This document shows positions 16,622 through 27,701 of a DNA stretch of 51,317 nucleotides, piece after piece. Under the pieces are notes generated by a model. That model did not search any database, had not been told where the DNA came from, and saw only the letters and a list, made by a program, of their open reading frames with translations. Both the position numbers and the translations under genes were made by a program. Numbering within the stretch: the first letter of the stretch is position 1; every line of letters begins with the position of its first letter. The DNA comes from JBEBGV01 sp040081265 (GTDB lineage Bacteria; Acidobacteriota; Vicinamibacteria; Vicinamibacterales; UBA2999), in assembly GCA_040081265.1 (NCBI GenBank), contig JBEBGV010000036.1, positions 1 to 51,317 of the forward strand. The letters are read 5' to 3'.

Positions 16622-16771
16622 ATGCTTTACACCATCGCGGTCATTCTGCTCATCCTGTGGTTGCTCGGTATCGTGAGCGGCTACACGGTCGGCGCGTTCA
16701 TCCACACCTTGCTGGTTGTCGCGCTCGTGCTGTTCCTCTTCAGGCTGCTCGGCGGCCGGCGTCTGGCGTGA
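16622..16771 (+). CDS. Lmo0937 family small membrane protein
   Basis: 49 residues, preceded by AAGGAGGAGG. Two hydrophobic helices (MLYTIAVILLILWLLGIVSG and HTLLVVALVLFLFRLL) are separated by a short turn and end in a basic tail (GGRRLA). This size and pattern is that of Lmo0937-family proteins, widespread in soil bacteria and associated with envelope or osmotic stress. The function is unknown. Confidence 0.85.
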   Translation: MLYTIAVILLILWLLGIVSGYTVGAFIHTLLVVALVLFLFRLLGGRRLA

Positions 16772-16895
16772 CGAGGGCGGCCAGACTGCTCTCGGCGGTG
16801 GGGATGATGCTCCTCACCGCCGTTCCAGGCGGCGCTGGTCCTTGCCGCCGCCACTGGGACCCCAGAATCCGAGTAGCCTTCTGGAACCGAACTCA

Positions 16896-18140
16896 ATGGA
16901 CATGACCGCGACGCTCGGCCTGCTCGTTGCCGCCCTCGGTGGAGCGATGGTGGGCCTCGAGCGTCAGTGGTCGGGGCACGCGCACGGTCCCCACGCGCGC
17001 TTTGCCGGCATTCGGACGTTCACCCTGATCGGTGGCCTGGCCGGGATTGCCGGCTGGCTGGCGATGAGCGGCCTGATGCTCGTGGCGGCGATCCTGATTG
17101 CGGCAACAGCCGCACTGATCGTGGCCGGATATGTCTCGGCCAGCCGACACGACATCGACGGGACCACCGAGGCAGCCGCACTCGTCGTCCTGGCAGCAGG
17201 TGTGGTCGCCGGGGCCGGTCACCTCGTGCTCGCGAGCGGGGTGTCGGCGGCGACAGCGCTCCTGCTGCTGGAGAAGACCCGACTGCACGCGCTCGTCGCC
17301 GGGATTGATGACGCGTCACTGCGCGCCAGCGCGAGATTCGCGGCCATGGCGCTCATCATCCTGCCGCTCCTGCCGAGCGGGCCGTATGGGCCTTATGGCG
17401 CCATTCGGCCCCGCGAGCTCTGGGCGCTCGTGCTGTTCTTCTCCGGGCTCAGTTTTCTCGGATGGGGCGCGCGGCGAATTGCTGGATCGCAGCGAGGCGC
17501 CATCATCGCCGGCCTTCTGGGCGGCATCATTTCCTCGACCTCGGTCACCCTGCGCTTCGCGCGCGACAGCCGGGTGCGGGGCAGCGACGGCATGGCACTC
17601 GCCGGAGGGGCGGTTGGCGCCTGTACGGTCATGCTGGTGCGTGTGGTGGTGGCGTGCGCGGTGCTGAATCCGGCCCTCGCCCTCACCCTGCCGCGCCTGC
17701 TCTGGCCGGCTGCGGCCATTGGCGCCGTGGCCGTCTGGGGAGCGTGGCGGCGAAACGGGTCGGTGCCAGAGCACGACGAAGCGATTGGCTCGCCGTTGGC
17801 GCTCAGGACGGCGCTCGAGATGACGGCCTTGTTCCAGGTCGTCCTCCTCATCATCCTTGCCGTGCGTGCCCGCTGGAGTTCCGGGGCGCTGCTGGCGACG
17901 TCGGCACTGGTGGGACTCACCGACCTCGATGCGCTGACGCTGTCACTGGCTCGGAGCACGGCGAGTTCAGTCGATCTGGCGCCGGTGACCCTGGCCCTTG
18001 TGACCGGCATCATCTCGAACACCTTCCTGAAACTCGGCGTGGCGCTGGCCATCGGCCGCGGCGCCTTCCGGACGATGACCGCGCTCATTCTGGCGGTCAT
18101 GGCTGCACTCGTTGGCGTGGCGGTGTGGTTTCGCGTCTAG
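16896..18140 (+). CDS. MgtC/SapB-type membrane protein with DUF4010 domain
   Basis: 414 residues from the ATG at 16896; the upstream extension is low-quality sequence. The N-terminus has the MgtC/SapB signature (GLLVAALGGAMVGLERQW ... AGIRTFTLIGGLAG). About eleven hydrophobic helices follow, and the second half matches DUF4010 (GLLGGIISSTSVTLRFARDS; TGIISNTFLKLGVALAIG). The function of the two-domain family is not established; MgtC proteins themselves affect magnesium and acid homeostasis. It is downstream of the Lmo0937-type gene by 124 bp and convergent with the hemoglobin gene; the 80-bp gap at 18141-18220 holds nothing clear. Confidence 0.88.
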   Translation: MDMTATLGLLVAALGGAMVGLERQWSGHAHGPHARFAGIRTFTLIGGLAGIAGWLAMSGLMLVAAILIAATAALIVAGYVSASRHDIDGTTEAAALVVLAAGVVAGAGHLVLASGVSAATALLLLEKTRLHALVAGIDDASLRASARFAAMALIILPLLPSGPYGPYGAIRPRELWALVLFFSGLSFLGWGARRIAGSQRGAIIAGLLGGIISSTSVTLRFARDSRVRGSDGMALAGGAVGACTVMLVRVVVACAVLNPALALTLPRLLWPAAAIGAVAVWGAWRRNGSVPEHDEAIGSPLALRTALEMTALFQVVLLIILAVRARWSSGALLATSALVGLTDLDALTLSLARSTASSVDLAPVTLALVTGIISNTFLKLGVALAIGRGAFRTMTALILAVMAALVGVAVWFRV

Positions 18141-18220
18141 CGGTCCTGAACACACCGCTCGAAGGCCAGACCTTGCCCGCGGTGTCGGACCACCGCAGGT
18201 CAGGTGGACCGGTCTCACGC

Positions 18221-18583
18221 CTACGTCCGAACGATCTCGTTCTTGAGCGAATACATGATGGCCAGAACGTCCTTCTTGGTGACATCGTCGATCCCATGCT
18301 TATCCAGGGCCCCCATGATGTCGTCCATGACCGCGACGTACTCCTGTTCACTGATGTTCATGCCGCGGTGCGTTGTGCGCATGTCGCGACCGGTGTAGGG
18401 CTCGGGTCCGCCTGAGCCTGCACCGAAGAACTCGCGCGCCATCTTCTTGGCGTGCTCGATGTCCTTGATATTCTGGAAGCGAGTCTGAACGATCGGATTG
18501 GTCAAGTGCGCTGCCATGGCGTCTTCAACCAATGCGGCAATACCAATCTCACCACCGAGCCGGTCGTACAAGGATGCGCTCAT
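18221..18583 (-). CDS. Group 1 truncated hemoglobin
   Basis: 120 residues starting MSASLYDRLGG, with a GGAGGGTGG site upstream. The 2-on-2 fold landmarks are present: LGG near the N-terminus, the E-helix region FFGAGSGGPEPYTGRDM, and the proximal His in TTHRGMNISEQEY. At the usual B10 position, where most group 1 proteins have Tyr, I see AMAAHL and no Tyr, so ligand chemistry may differ. Truncated hemoglobins bind O2 or NO, and roles in NO detoxification or sensing are known. The gene lies downstream of the stress and low-oxygen genes but is probably transcribed on its own (154 bp gap to the ATPase gene). Confidence 0.9.
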   Translation of the reverse strand: MSASLYDRLGGEIGIAALVEDAMAAHLTNPIVQTRFQNIKDIEHAKKMAREFFGAGSGGPEPYTGRDMRTTHRGMNISEQEYVAVMDDIMGALDKHGIDDVTKKDVLAIMYSLKNEIVRT

Positions 18584-18737
18584 CGTTTTTCCACCCTCCG
18601 TGTGGACTACAGCCGCTTACACGATTGGGTTCGAAAGACGTTCTTTCTGCCCAACTGATAGCAAGTAGACCGCGGCGGCATTCCTCGCAGCCAACCGTCG
18701 ACCTAGCCGAGAGTCTGACCCGGAATCAGGCAGACAA

Positions 18738-21238
<2,501 letters not shown>

Positions 21239-21242
<4 letters not shown>

Positions 21243-22555
21243 GCTGACGCGTCCGAAGGGCGCCCTGGCAGCGTCACGTGCCGAGTCGCCGCGAACTCGC
21301 GTCGCAGGTCACCTTGCATGTCCGGGTGGGCGATAGAGATCAGCGCCTCGCCACGCCTTCGCAGCGTCAACCCGAAGAGGTTTACCGCGCCGTACTCGGT
21401 CACGACCCAGTGCACGTGACCGCGTGTCGTGACAACACCACCGCCGGGCGTCAACGTGGACACGATGCGGCTGAACCGACCGCCTGCGGCCGTCGAGGGC
21501 AGTGCGATGATCGGCTTGCCGCCGACCGAGAGCGCCGCGCCGTGGATGAAATCCATCTGCCCGCCGATGCCGCTGTAGATGCGGAAGCCAATCGAGTCGG
21601 CCACCACCTGTCCGGACAGGTCGATCTCGATTGCCGAATTGATCGCCGTGACCTTCGGGTTGACTCGGATGATCGACGTATCGTTGGTGCGATCGCACGG
21701 GTGGAATTCGACAAACGGGTTGTCGTTCACGAAGTCGTAGACGCGCTGGCTGCCAAACACGAAGCTGGTGACGATGCGTCCCCGGTGGACGGACTTGAGC
21801 CGGTTGGTAATGGCTCCCGAGGCGGCCAGCTCGACCACGCCGTCTGAGAACATCTCGGTGTGGACACCGAGGTCCAGCTTGCTGGTGAGACGTCTCAGTG
21901 CGGCATCCGGGATGGCGCCGATGCCCATCTGCAGCGTCGCGCCGTCCTCGACCAGATTGGCGACATGTTCTCCAATGGCTTCCTCCACCGGCGACGCGAC
22001 CGCCGGCTCCTGCAGGTGGAGTGGCCGCGACGTGTGGATGAAGGCGCGCAGGCGCGACAGCGGCACCAGCGTATTGCCATGCGTGCGCGGCATGCGGTCG
22101 TTGATCTCGCCGATGAGACAGGGCGCCGAGAGCGAGGCGGCGAGCGCCGTGTCGACTGAGGTGCCGAGCGTGCAGTAGCCGTGCGCGTCGGGTGGTGACA
22201 ACTGGAGCAGCGCCGCATCCAGGGCGACCTGGCCGGTGAGAAACAGCGAGGGAATGTCCGAGAGGAAGATCGGGATGAAGTCGGCGTCACCCCGGTCGAT
22301 GGCGCCGCGTACCGGAGCGCCCGTGAAGAGCGACACCGACCTGATCCGGTCCCTGCACTCGGGCGCCGCAAAGTCGGCCGATCCGCAGGTATGCAGGTGG
22401 TAAAGGCAGACACCCGACATGTCCTCTCGGGCGCTGAGGGCATCGAGGAGCGGGGTTGGGGTTGCTGCCGCGCCGTGCACGAAGACGTTCATCCCGCTCT
22501 TGACCAGCGAGACGGCGTCTTCGGGTGACACGGCGCGGGTGCGCCAGTCGTTCAT
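21239..22555 (-). CDS. Acetyl-CoA hydrolase / CoA-transferase family protein
   Basis: 438 residues. Pattern of the 4-hydroxybutyrate or acetate CoA-transferase family: VFVHGAAATPTPLLDAL near the N-terminus, VDTALAASLSAPCLIGEIN in the middle, LQMGIGAIPDAALRRL, GVHTEMFSDGVVEL, and the C-terminal catalytic region YSGIGGQMDFIHGA. Such enzymes move CoA between acetyl-CoA and other acids or hydrolyse acyl-CoA, and are typical of fermentative or acetate-switch metabolism. It is 15 bp after the DUF4136 gene and overlaps the P-type ATPase gene, so the three form one operon. Confidence 0.85.
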
Positions 22556-22570
22556 GACGCCCTTTGTACT

Positions 22571-23113
22571 CTAGAGAGGAGTCTGTGGGAACAGCGCCAT
22601 GATCTTCTGTACCGATTGCCGCACTTGCTCGGTCATCCGGTCCTGGTTGTCGATCAGGCCGTTGACACTGTCCTGCGCCCACCCTCGCCACAGAAGCTTG
22701 CCGGTCATCCGATCGACGACGTCAACCACCAGGGTCCCCTGGTCGTAGTCGATCACACTCGCCCGACAGTTCTGGCCAAGGCAGGTGGAGTCTGGCTCGT
22801 CAACCTGGAACCGCTGCGTGACGCTGGTGTGGTAGTGGACGAGCAGGTCTGGGGCCTGTCCGCGTTCGGCGCGAAGGAAGCGGCGCGCCGACATCCCGGT
22901 ATCAATCGCCCCCTGCAGGGCATCCACGAAGAACCGGTTGTTGTCGAGTCGTGCGTCACCGGTCGCCACACCGTCCTGGGCGCCAAAGTCCCAGCTGCGA
23001 TACCTGGTGAAGTCCACCCCGCTCTCGAGGCGGGAGTTGACCGTCATCGTGACGCAGCCTGCCAGCCCCAGCGTCAGCAGCACCGTGGCCGCAAGTCGTG
23101 TGAGTCCTCTCAT
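22571..23113 (-). CDS. DUF4136 lipoprotein, paralog A
   Basis: 180 residues from the ATG at 23113 (GGTGAGG about 9 nt upstream); an in-frame GTG at 23128 is less likely. A lipoprotein signal ends in LAGC (Cys about 19). The mature part has DFTRYRSWDF, GDARLDNNRFFVDALQGAID, PDLLVHYH and GTLVVDVVDRMTGKLLWRGWAQ, the recognisable DUF4136 pattern. The function is unknown; envelope location is expected. It is about 60% identical by eye to the protein at 24397-24936, and both have sigma-54-like promoters. First gene of the operon leading to the CoA-transferase and P-type ATPase. Confidence 0.88.
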   Translation of the reverse strand: MRGLTRLAATVLLTLGLAGCVTMTVNSRLESGVDFTRYRSWDFGAQDGVATGDARLDNNRFFVDALQGAIDTGMSARRFLRAERGQAPDLLVHYHTSVTQRFQVDEPDSTCLGQNCRASVIDYDQGTLVVDVVDRMTGKLLWRGWAQDSVNGLIDNQDRMTEQVRQSVQKIMALFPQTPL

Positions 23114-23139
23114 GGTCGGATACCTCACCCTCTCTCAGC

Positions 23140-23154
23140 GCAACGCTCGTGCCG
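23140..23154 (-). promoter_or_regulatory. Sigma-54 promoter of the DUF4136-A operon
   Basis: On the reverse strand CGGCACG-N4-TTGC has GG-N10-GC spacing, with 6 of 7 bases in the -24 box and 4 of 4 in the -12 box. It is 26 nt before the ATG at 23113. Among the strongest matches in the window. Confidence 0.65.
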
Positions 23155-23270
23155 AATGCCGCGGTGCTCGCTCCCGCGCCGTTGCACGCGTCCGGCGTCA
23201 GGCGTGTCAGGTGTCGCGGGGAATAGTCCGCAGGGCCGTGGAAACCTGCGGCGGGTTAATCTGCAGGGCG

Positions 23271-24314
23271 ATGAGGTGGAGCCGCACGCGGACACCGGTG
23301 GCCATGGCAGCCGCGCTGGTCGCCGCCTGGTCTACGGCGGTATCTCCCCAGACCGATCCGTTCGCGTTCTATCGGCCCTGGGTGCTCGTCAGCGCAGCTG
23401 AACGGGCCGCGCTCGACGAGGGCAAGGTGCTCGCGAGGACGCTACCGGCTGAGGATGGTCAGCTGGCCCTCTTTGCGGCGATCCGCGTCCGGACCACCGT
23501 CGATAGGTTCATGGTGTGGGCGCAGGCCATTGAAGCGATGAAACGCAGCGAGGTCGTCTCGACCGTCCGCCGTTTCTCCGATACGCCGAACGCGTCCGAC
23601 GTCGAGGAGATGACGCTGACCTCCGATGACGTCGAGGAAATGAGGAAGTGCAGGCCCGGTGACTGTGGCCTGAAGCTGACGGCGCCTGAGATGGCGTCGG
23701 CGCGGTCTGCGATCGACCGGGCCGGGGTCGCGTGGCGGGAGGCGGCGCAACGCGAGTTCCGGAGGATCGTGCTCGAGCGGATCAACGTGTTCCTCGAACA
23801 CGGTCTCGCCGGCGTCCCTGCGTACGCCGACCACAGCGATCCTGTCGAACCTGGCGCGGTGTTCGCGTCGATTCTGACCCGATCGCCATATCTCTCGCGC
23901 GGGTTGCCGGAACTGACCGCTCAACTCGCCGGTCCGGGACGCGGGGATAACGAGGGCAGCTATCTCTATTGGTCAACCGAGCGTTACGGTGCCGGCAAAC
24001 CGGTGACGAGCGTGTCCCACGTCCGTCTGCGACGCTTTCCACCCGAGTCCGGTCGTCCGGCGCTGGTGATGTCCAGCCAGCAGGTCCTGGCCACGCACTA
24101 TTCTGTCGGCGCACTGGGCCTGACCACGCTGCTCTGCGAAGGCCCGGCTGATTGTTATCTGGCGTACCTGAACCGGTCTCAGACCGACGTGCTGGGCGGC
24201 ATTCTGGGCGGAATCAAGCGGCGGGCGGTGGAGCAGCGGATGCGAGGGGAAGCGCCGAAGGTCTTGCAGCAGCTCAAAGCCCGGATCGAGGAGGGTGAAC
24301 CAGGCGGACGATGA
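23271..24314 (+). CDS. Exported protein of unknown function
   Basis: 347 residues from the ATG at 23271; the frame extends upstream but without signal-peptide character. Residues 1-27 are a signal peptide (RWSRTRTPVAMAAALVAAWSTAV). The mature protein is mixed alpha/beta. It has a Cys pair in KCRPGDCG and another in LLCEGPADC, which may form disulfides. A central segment (SYLYWSTERYGAGKPVTSVSHV) and a C-terminal helix rich in charged residues follow. I recognise no family. It lies between the two DUF4136 paralogs on the opposite strand, which suggests an envelope-related role, but that is only context. Confidence 0.65.
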   Translation: MRWSRTRTPVAMAAALVAAWSTAVSPQTDPFAFYRPWVLVSAAERAALDEGKVLARTLPAEDGQLALFAAIRVRTTVDRFMVWAQAIEAMKRSEVVSTVRRFSDTPNASDVEEMTLTSDDVEEMRKCRPGDCGLKLTAPEMASARSAIDRAGVAWREAAQREFRRIVLERINVFLEHGLAGVPAYADHSDPVEPGAVFASILTRSPYLSRGLPELTAQLAGPGRGDNEGSYLYWSTERYGAGKPVTSVSHVRLRRFPPESGRPALVMSSQQVLATHYSVGALGLTTLLCEGPADCYLAYLNRSQTDVLGGILGGIKRRAVEQRMRGEAPKVLQQLKARIEEGEPGGR

Positions 24315-24384
24315 GCCGGGCGTCGGTACCAAGGACGCGCCGGCTCACCATCCTGACGGGTGACTCACTGTGGTGCGGAGTCAC
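24312..24384. terminator. Pair of hairpins between convergent genes
   Basis: Hairpin 1 (24312-24347): TGAGCCGG and CGTC pair with GACG and CCGGCTCA with one bulge, and the stop codon of the exported protein is in the stem. Hairpin 2 (24360-24384): GTGACTC / GAGTCAC. No clear T-run follows on either strand, so termination is inferred from position between converging genes. Confidence 0.5.
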
Positions 24385-24396
24385 TCGACCTCCGGG

Positions 24397-24936
24397 TCAC
24401 AGGTTGCCAGGGAAGCGCGCGAACATCTTGGTCACTGCCTCGTTGATCTCGCGCTCCATCTTGTCCTGATTGTCCAAGATGCCCTGCACGCTGTCCTGTG
24501 CCCAGCCGCGCCACAGTAGGCGTTCGGTGCGGGCATCGAGGACGTCGATGACGAGCGTGCCTTGCTCGTACTCGATCACGCTGGCACGACAGTCGGGCGG
24601 CATGCAGCTGCCGTCGGGTTCGTTCACCTGGAAGCGCTGGTTGATGTTGGCGTGGTAGTGCACCAGCAGGTCTGCCTTTCCGCCTTCAGGCACCCGCGCG
24701 AGCTGGTGTCCAGCCATCGCTTTTTCCACCGCGCCTTGCAGGTGATCGATGAAGAACGTGTTGTTGTCGAGTCGCGCGTCGCCGGTCGGGAGCGCGTCCG
24801 GCTTTCCCCAGTCCCAGGTGCGGAACTGAGAGAAGTCGGCTCCGCGCTCGACGTGCGAGGCGACGTTCATCGTCGCGCAGCCAGTCAATCCGAGAGCGAG
24901 TAGCGCGAGCGCCGTAAATCTCATCAGCCTGGTCAT
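24397..24936 (-). CDS. DUF4136 lipoprotein, paralog B
   Basis: 179 residues; GGAGACG ribosome-binding site 5-6 nt upstream. The lipobox is LTGC (Cys about 20). The body follows paralog A closely: DFSQFRTWDWG, GDARLDNNTFFIDHLQGAVE, ADLLVHYHANINQRFQVNEP, GTLVIDVLDARTERLLWRGWAQDSVQGILDNQDKM. Both paralogs have a CRASVI-type segment with Cys residues (MPPDCRASV here), which may pair with the Cys in GSC. Single-gene unit with its own sigma-54-like promoter. Function unknown. Confidence 0.88.
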   Translation of the reverse strand: MTRLMRFTALALLALGLTGCATMNVASHVERGADFSQFRTWDWGKPDALPTGDARLDNNTFFIDHLQGAVEKAMAGHQLARVPEGGKADLLVHYHANINQRFQVNEPDGSCMPPDCRASVIEYEQGTLVIDVLDARTERLLWRGWAQDSVQGILDNQDKMEREINEAVTKMFARFPGNL

Positions 24937-24967
24937 GGTCGTCTCCTTTGCCTTGCCCTACGTAGAG

Positions 24968-24982
24968 GCAAGGCGCGTGCCC
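24968..24982 (-). promoter_or_regulatory. Sigma-54 promoter of DUF4136 paralog B
   Basis: The reverse strand carries GGGCACG-N4-TTGC with GG-N10-GC spacing (6 of 7 and 4 of 4), 31 nt before the ATG at 24936. In the remaining divergent region up to 25200 I see no other clear signal. Confidence 0.6.
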
Positions 24983-25200
24983 GTTTCTGCGAGCCCATTC
25001 GCTGAGATTTCCCCAGTAGGTCGGTATGCCTTACCGGGCGTGGGTGGGGAATCTTCCGACTGCATGGCGAACGACTTCCCACGCCTTCGCGCCAGCCAGC
25101 TGTGATGAGTGGCGGAATCCTGCATTTACGCCCGACCGAGACAGGGCATGCGGATTGCCGGGAACGGCTGAGTGCGCCGCCGCGCACTGAAAGGACTTCT

Positions 25201-25674
25201 GTGACTGAGTGGCTCATCACACTGGAAAGTACGCAATTTGCGACGTGGCTTCGCGAATCGGGCTCGATCTGGGCTTATCCGCTGGTCCTCACGCTGCACA
25301 CCACCGGCATGGGAATCCTGGTCGGTGCCAACTGGGTTGTTGATCTCCGGTTGCTCGGTGCCGGGGCCGGCATCCCGCTCGGCCCGCTCGCGCGCCTCTT
25401 CAAGGCGATGTGGATCGGCTTCTGGCTGAATCTGGTGACCGGCGTGATGCTCTTTGCCGCCGACGCCAGCACCAAGGGCACGACCACCGTGTTCTTCGTG
25501 AAGCTGGTGTGCGTGGTCGCGGCCGTGATCGTGGCCGTGCTGATGAAGCGCAGCGTGTACGGCACGAGCGCGTCGCCGACCGTCGTGCCGCCGATCGCGC
25601 GGACGTTTGCCGTGCTCTCGATTCTCCTGTGGCTCGGCGCAATCACCACCGGTCGCTGGATGGCGTACGTCTAG
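25201..25674 (+). CDS. Four-helix membrane protein, DUF6644-like (pair 1, first)
   Basis: 157 residues; GTG start at 25201 with AAAGGA upstream (the longer frame from 25102 adds polar sequence unlike the family). Four predicted helices. The first contains LHTTGMGILVGANWVVDLRLLG, in which His, Gly and D-x-R-x-L-G recur in all six related proteins of this window (the sixth, at 45002, has Asn for the Asp). Helix 2 ends in NLVTGVMLF, helix 3 starts with a Lys (FVKLVCVVAA) and helix 4 has GRWMAYV. I assign it to the DUF6644-type family from this pattern. Function unknown. It is followed 9 bp later by a related gene, so the pair may form a heteromeric complex. Confidence 0.75.
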   Translation: MTEWLITLESTQFATWLRESGSIWAYPLVLTLHTTGMGILVGANWVVDLRLLGAGAGIPLGPLARLFKAMWIGFWLNLVTGVMLFAADASTKGTTTVFFVKLVCVVAAVIVAVLMKRSVYGTSASPTVVPPIARTFAVLSILLWLGAITTGRWMAYV

Positions 25675-25683
25675 GGGGCTCCC

Positions 25684-26172
25684 ATGAATGAATTTGCAAC
25701 GTGGCTGAGGGCCACCGATGTCTCCGTGGCCGTGCGAACCCTGTCGTGGTTCTGGCCGATGCTCGAAACGCTTCACTTCGTGGGCATGTGCCTGCTGCTC
25801 GGCGTCATCGGACTTCTGGATTCGCGCCTGATGGGCTTCATGCGGACAGTCGATCTGGCCTCGCTCCGGCGGCTGCTGCCGTGGGGCATCTTCGGGTTTG
25901 CCATCAACCTGGTGACCGGTGTGCTGTTCTTCGTCGGGGCGCCGGATCAGTACATCAACAATCCGGCCTTCTATCTCAAGCTGCTGTTCCTCATCGTGGC
26001 CGGCCTGAACGCGCTCTACTTCGAGACCCGCACCGGAGCGCATGCCCTTGCCACCGGGCGGATCGAGGCGACGACGACCTCGTTCAAGGTCGCCGGTGCG
26101 CTCTCGATCTTCTCGTGGGTGATGGTGCTCTACTGGGGCCGGATGCTGCCGTTCATCGGCAACGCGTTCTAG
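25684..26172 (+). CDS. Four-helix membrane protein, DUF6644-like (pair 1, second)
   Basis: 162 residues. Same pattern as the preceding gene: LHFVGMCLLLGVIGLLDSRLMG in helix 1, NLVTGVLFF in helix 2, YLKLLFLIVAGLNALYF in helix 3, and GRMLPFIG at the C-terminus. It starts with GAFATWL-like amphipathic sequence (MNEFATWLRATDVS), also typical of the family. The 3' end overlaps by 4 bp with the end of the small membrane-protein gene on the other strand. No catalytic motif is seen. Confidence 0.75.
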   Translation: MNEFATWLRATDVSVAVRTLSWFWPMLETLHFVGMCLLLGVIGLLDSRLMGFMRTVDLASLRRLLPWGIFGFAINLVTGVLFFVGAPDQYINNPAFYLKLLFLIVAGLNALYFETRTGAHALATGRIEATTTSFKVAGALSIFSWVMVLYWGRMLPFIGNAF

Positions 26173-26363
26173 CGACGCGTGAGGAGCGGGGCGAGGAGGG
26201 TGGCGATCAAGACCACCACCCAGATGCGCCCCGCGCTCAGGTTGTAATCGGCCAGCAGCCGTTCCCACGGCTGCTTGAACAGGTAGTGCCCACCCAGAAA
26301 CTCGAACGTCATTGTCATCGCGACCAGGAGGAGCACGAACCAGAGACCGACCGCGAGGACCAT
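26169..26363 (-). CDS. Small two-helix membrane protein
   Basis: 64 residues starting MVLAVGLWFVLLLVAM, with GAGGACG as ribosome-binding site overlapping the stop codon of the upstream small gene. Helices at about 2-22 and 44-60, separated by a polar loop with HYLFKQPWERLLADYNL. I do not recognise the family. Probably co-transcribed with the Cys-containing small protein at 26371. Confidence 0.6.
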   Translation of the reverse strand: MVLAVGLWFVLLLVAMTMTFEFLGGHYLFKQPWERLLADYNLSAGRIWVVVLIATLLAPLLTRR

Positions 26364-26370
26364 GACGTCC

Positions 26371-26580
26371 TCAGGGGTTGTCGTGTGATTGTGGGTCCCA
26401 GTGCGGACAGTTCGCGCACTGCTCGTCGCCCACCACGCGGCGCCCCTCGGGTGTGGGGCGGACGCAGATCCAGAGGTTCTCGGGGTGGCCATGCTCAGGG
26501 TCGGGCATCAGTCGATGTCCTGCCCGCGCCCACCTGCACTCCCAGGACGCCTGCGTGACTGACGTTGCAACCTTGAACAT
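26371..26580 (-). CDS. Small Cys/Trp-rich soluble protein
   Basis: 69 residues from the ATG at 26580 (GGAGGCGGTC just upstream). Four Cys: one in SWECRWARAGHRL, one in LWICVRP and two in EQCANCPHW, a spacing compatible with one zinc or iron site. Four Trp in 69 residues is high. I recognise no named family. It is followed by the two-helix membrane protein gene 7 bp downstream. Confidence 0.55.
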   Translation of the reverse strand: MFKVATSVTQASWECRWARAGHRLMPDPEHGHPENLWICVRPTPEGRRVVGDEQCANCPHWDPQSHDNP

Positions 26581-26605
26581 GACCGCCTCCAAGACGGACC
26601 TGACC

Positions 26606-26684
26606 GGCGGGTCGTTCCGACCCGCCCTACGTACCACACGTTGGTCCGCCCTACGTACGTAGGCCGGGTCCGTCAGGACCCGGC
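26606..26684 (+). repeat. REPIN-like palindromic element, copy 3 (minimal form)
   Basis: The left palindrome is GGCGGGTCG / CGACCCGCC with a TTC loop (26606-26626), the right GCCGGGTCC / GGACCCGGC with a GTCA loop (26663-26684). CCTACGTACC and CTACGTACGTAGG lie between them. This 79-bp copy shows the minimal two-hairpin form. It sits just past the stop codon of the hydroquinone dioxygenase large subunit and may act in its 3' end. Confidence 0.85.
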
Positions 26685-26691
26685 GTCACTC

Positions 26692-27678
26692 CTAGAACTC
26701 CACGGGGTAGGGCGGGATCTTTCCGCTCTGGTGGAGCTTGGCGACCTGGTTGTCGTTGTTCTCCCACACGATCAGCATCGAGCGCTTCGGGGAGTAGCCA
26801 CGGTGACGGATGTCTGCGGGCATGGCTGCCACGTCGCCCGCTTTCATCGTGACCTTGGCTAGCGGCTTGCCGGTGGCCTTGTCTTCGATATCCCAGAAAA
26901 TCTCGTCGGTCACCTGGACAAACCACTCCACGCGATCGTTGCCGTGCGTGATCGGCAGCACATGTTCCTCCGTGGTGGGGCAGAGCAGGCTGTCCTTGAC
27001 CACCGAGCACACCGACGGATTCCACGTGACGTCAGACCGCGACAGATACGAGAACAGGTTGAATGCGTGCACCTGGCCCGCGCACCCGGACTCGGCGTGC
27101 ACCTCGGGTTCGTCCTGAGGCACGTCGACGAACTGGCGGTTCACCTTGAACCCCGACGCATCGCTGCGGAGCGGTGTGTCGTCGCCGAGGCCCACCATCC
27201 GCTGGGCGACAACGCGCTGCCGCTTGATGGCACGAAGGTTCTGTCCACGTTTGACGCCGTAGGCAGAGCCGGTTTCGTCCGGCGCCGCGAACGGATCGAA
27301 GCCTTCGTTGGTCCAGTCGGCCAGGATCTCTTCGAAGTGCACCTTGAGCACTTTCGAGTCGTGCGTTTCCACGTAGTGGCGATTGGCGTGGCGATAGGCG
27401 TCGTTGAAGAGGCCGACAAACAGCTCGACGGTGCCGTAGTGGTTGACGGTTCCCAGCACGTGGTCGAAGTTCACCGTGCCGTAGAAGAAGCCCCAGGCGA
27501 TATCGCGCATGAGTGCCCGGAGGAATTCGTCCACGGGCATGACGTGCCGTCCGCCGGGATAGATGACGTGCACGAAGTATTCGTCGCGCGAGAACGTGAA
27601 CCGGCCGACCTGGAACGTGCGGTAGCCGAGCGAGCGCTCTGTAGCAGTGCCGGTCGTTGGTGAGGCAACAGTAGTCAT
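26692..27678 (-). CDS. Hydroquinone 1,2-dioxygenase, large subunit
   Basis: 328 residues from the ATG at 27678. The sequence pattern (GRFTFSRDEYFVHVIYPGGR, GFFYGTVNFDHVLGTVNHYGTVE, and a C-terminal cupin-like half with CPTTEEHVLPITHGNDRVEWFVQVTDEIFWDIED and DIRHRGYSPKRSMLIVWENN) is that of the large subunit of the two-component Fe(II) ring-cleavage dioxygenases HapD/PnpD. These open hydroquinone to 4-hydroxymuconic semialdehyde. Several His and Glu suited to iron binding are kept (H in THGND, E in VEWF, H in DIRHRG). The small subunit precedes it with 23 bp between. No other gene of the pathway is in the window. Confidence 0.8.
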   Translation of the reverse strand: MTTVASPTTGTATERSLGYRTFQVGRFTFSRDEYFVHVIYPGGRHVMPVDEFLRALMRDIAWGFFYGTVNFDHVLGTVNHYGTVELFVGLFNDAYRHANRHYVETHDSKVLKVHFEEILADWTNEGFDPFAAPDETGSAYGVKRGQNLRAIKRQRVVAQRMVGLGDDTPLRSDASGFKVNRQFVDVPQDEPEVHAESGCAGQVHAFNLFSYLSRSDVTWNPSVCSVVKDSLLCPTTEEHVLPITHGNDRVEWFVQVTDEIFWDIEDKATGKPLAKVTMKAGDVAAMPADIRHRGYSPKRSMLIVWENNDNQVAKLHQSGKIPPYPVEF

Positions 27679-27701
27679 CGTATGCTCCGAGTCAGAAGGT
27701 T

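Noticed and set aside
24312..24384. Riboswitch or small RNA
   Set aside because: Two hairpins between convergent genes are explained more simply as terminators; no conserved loop sequence was recognised.
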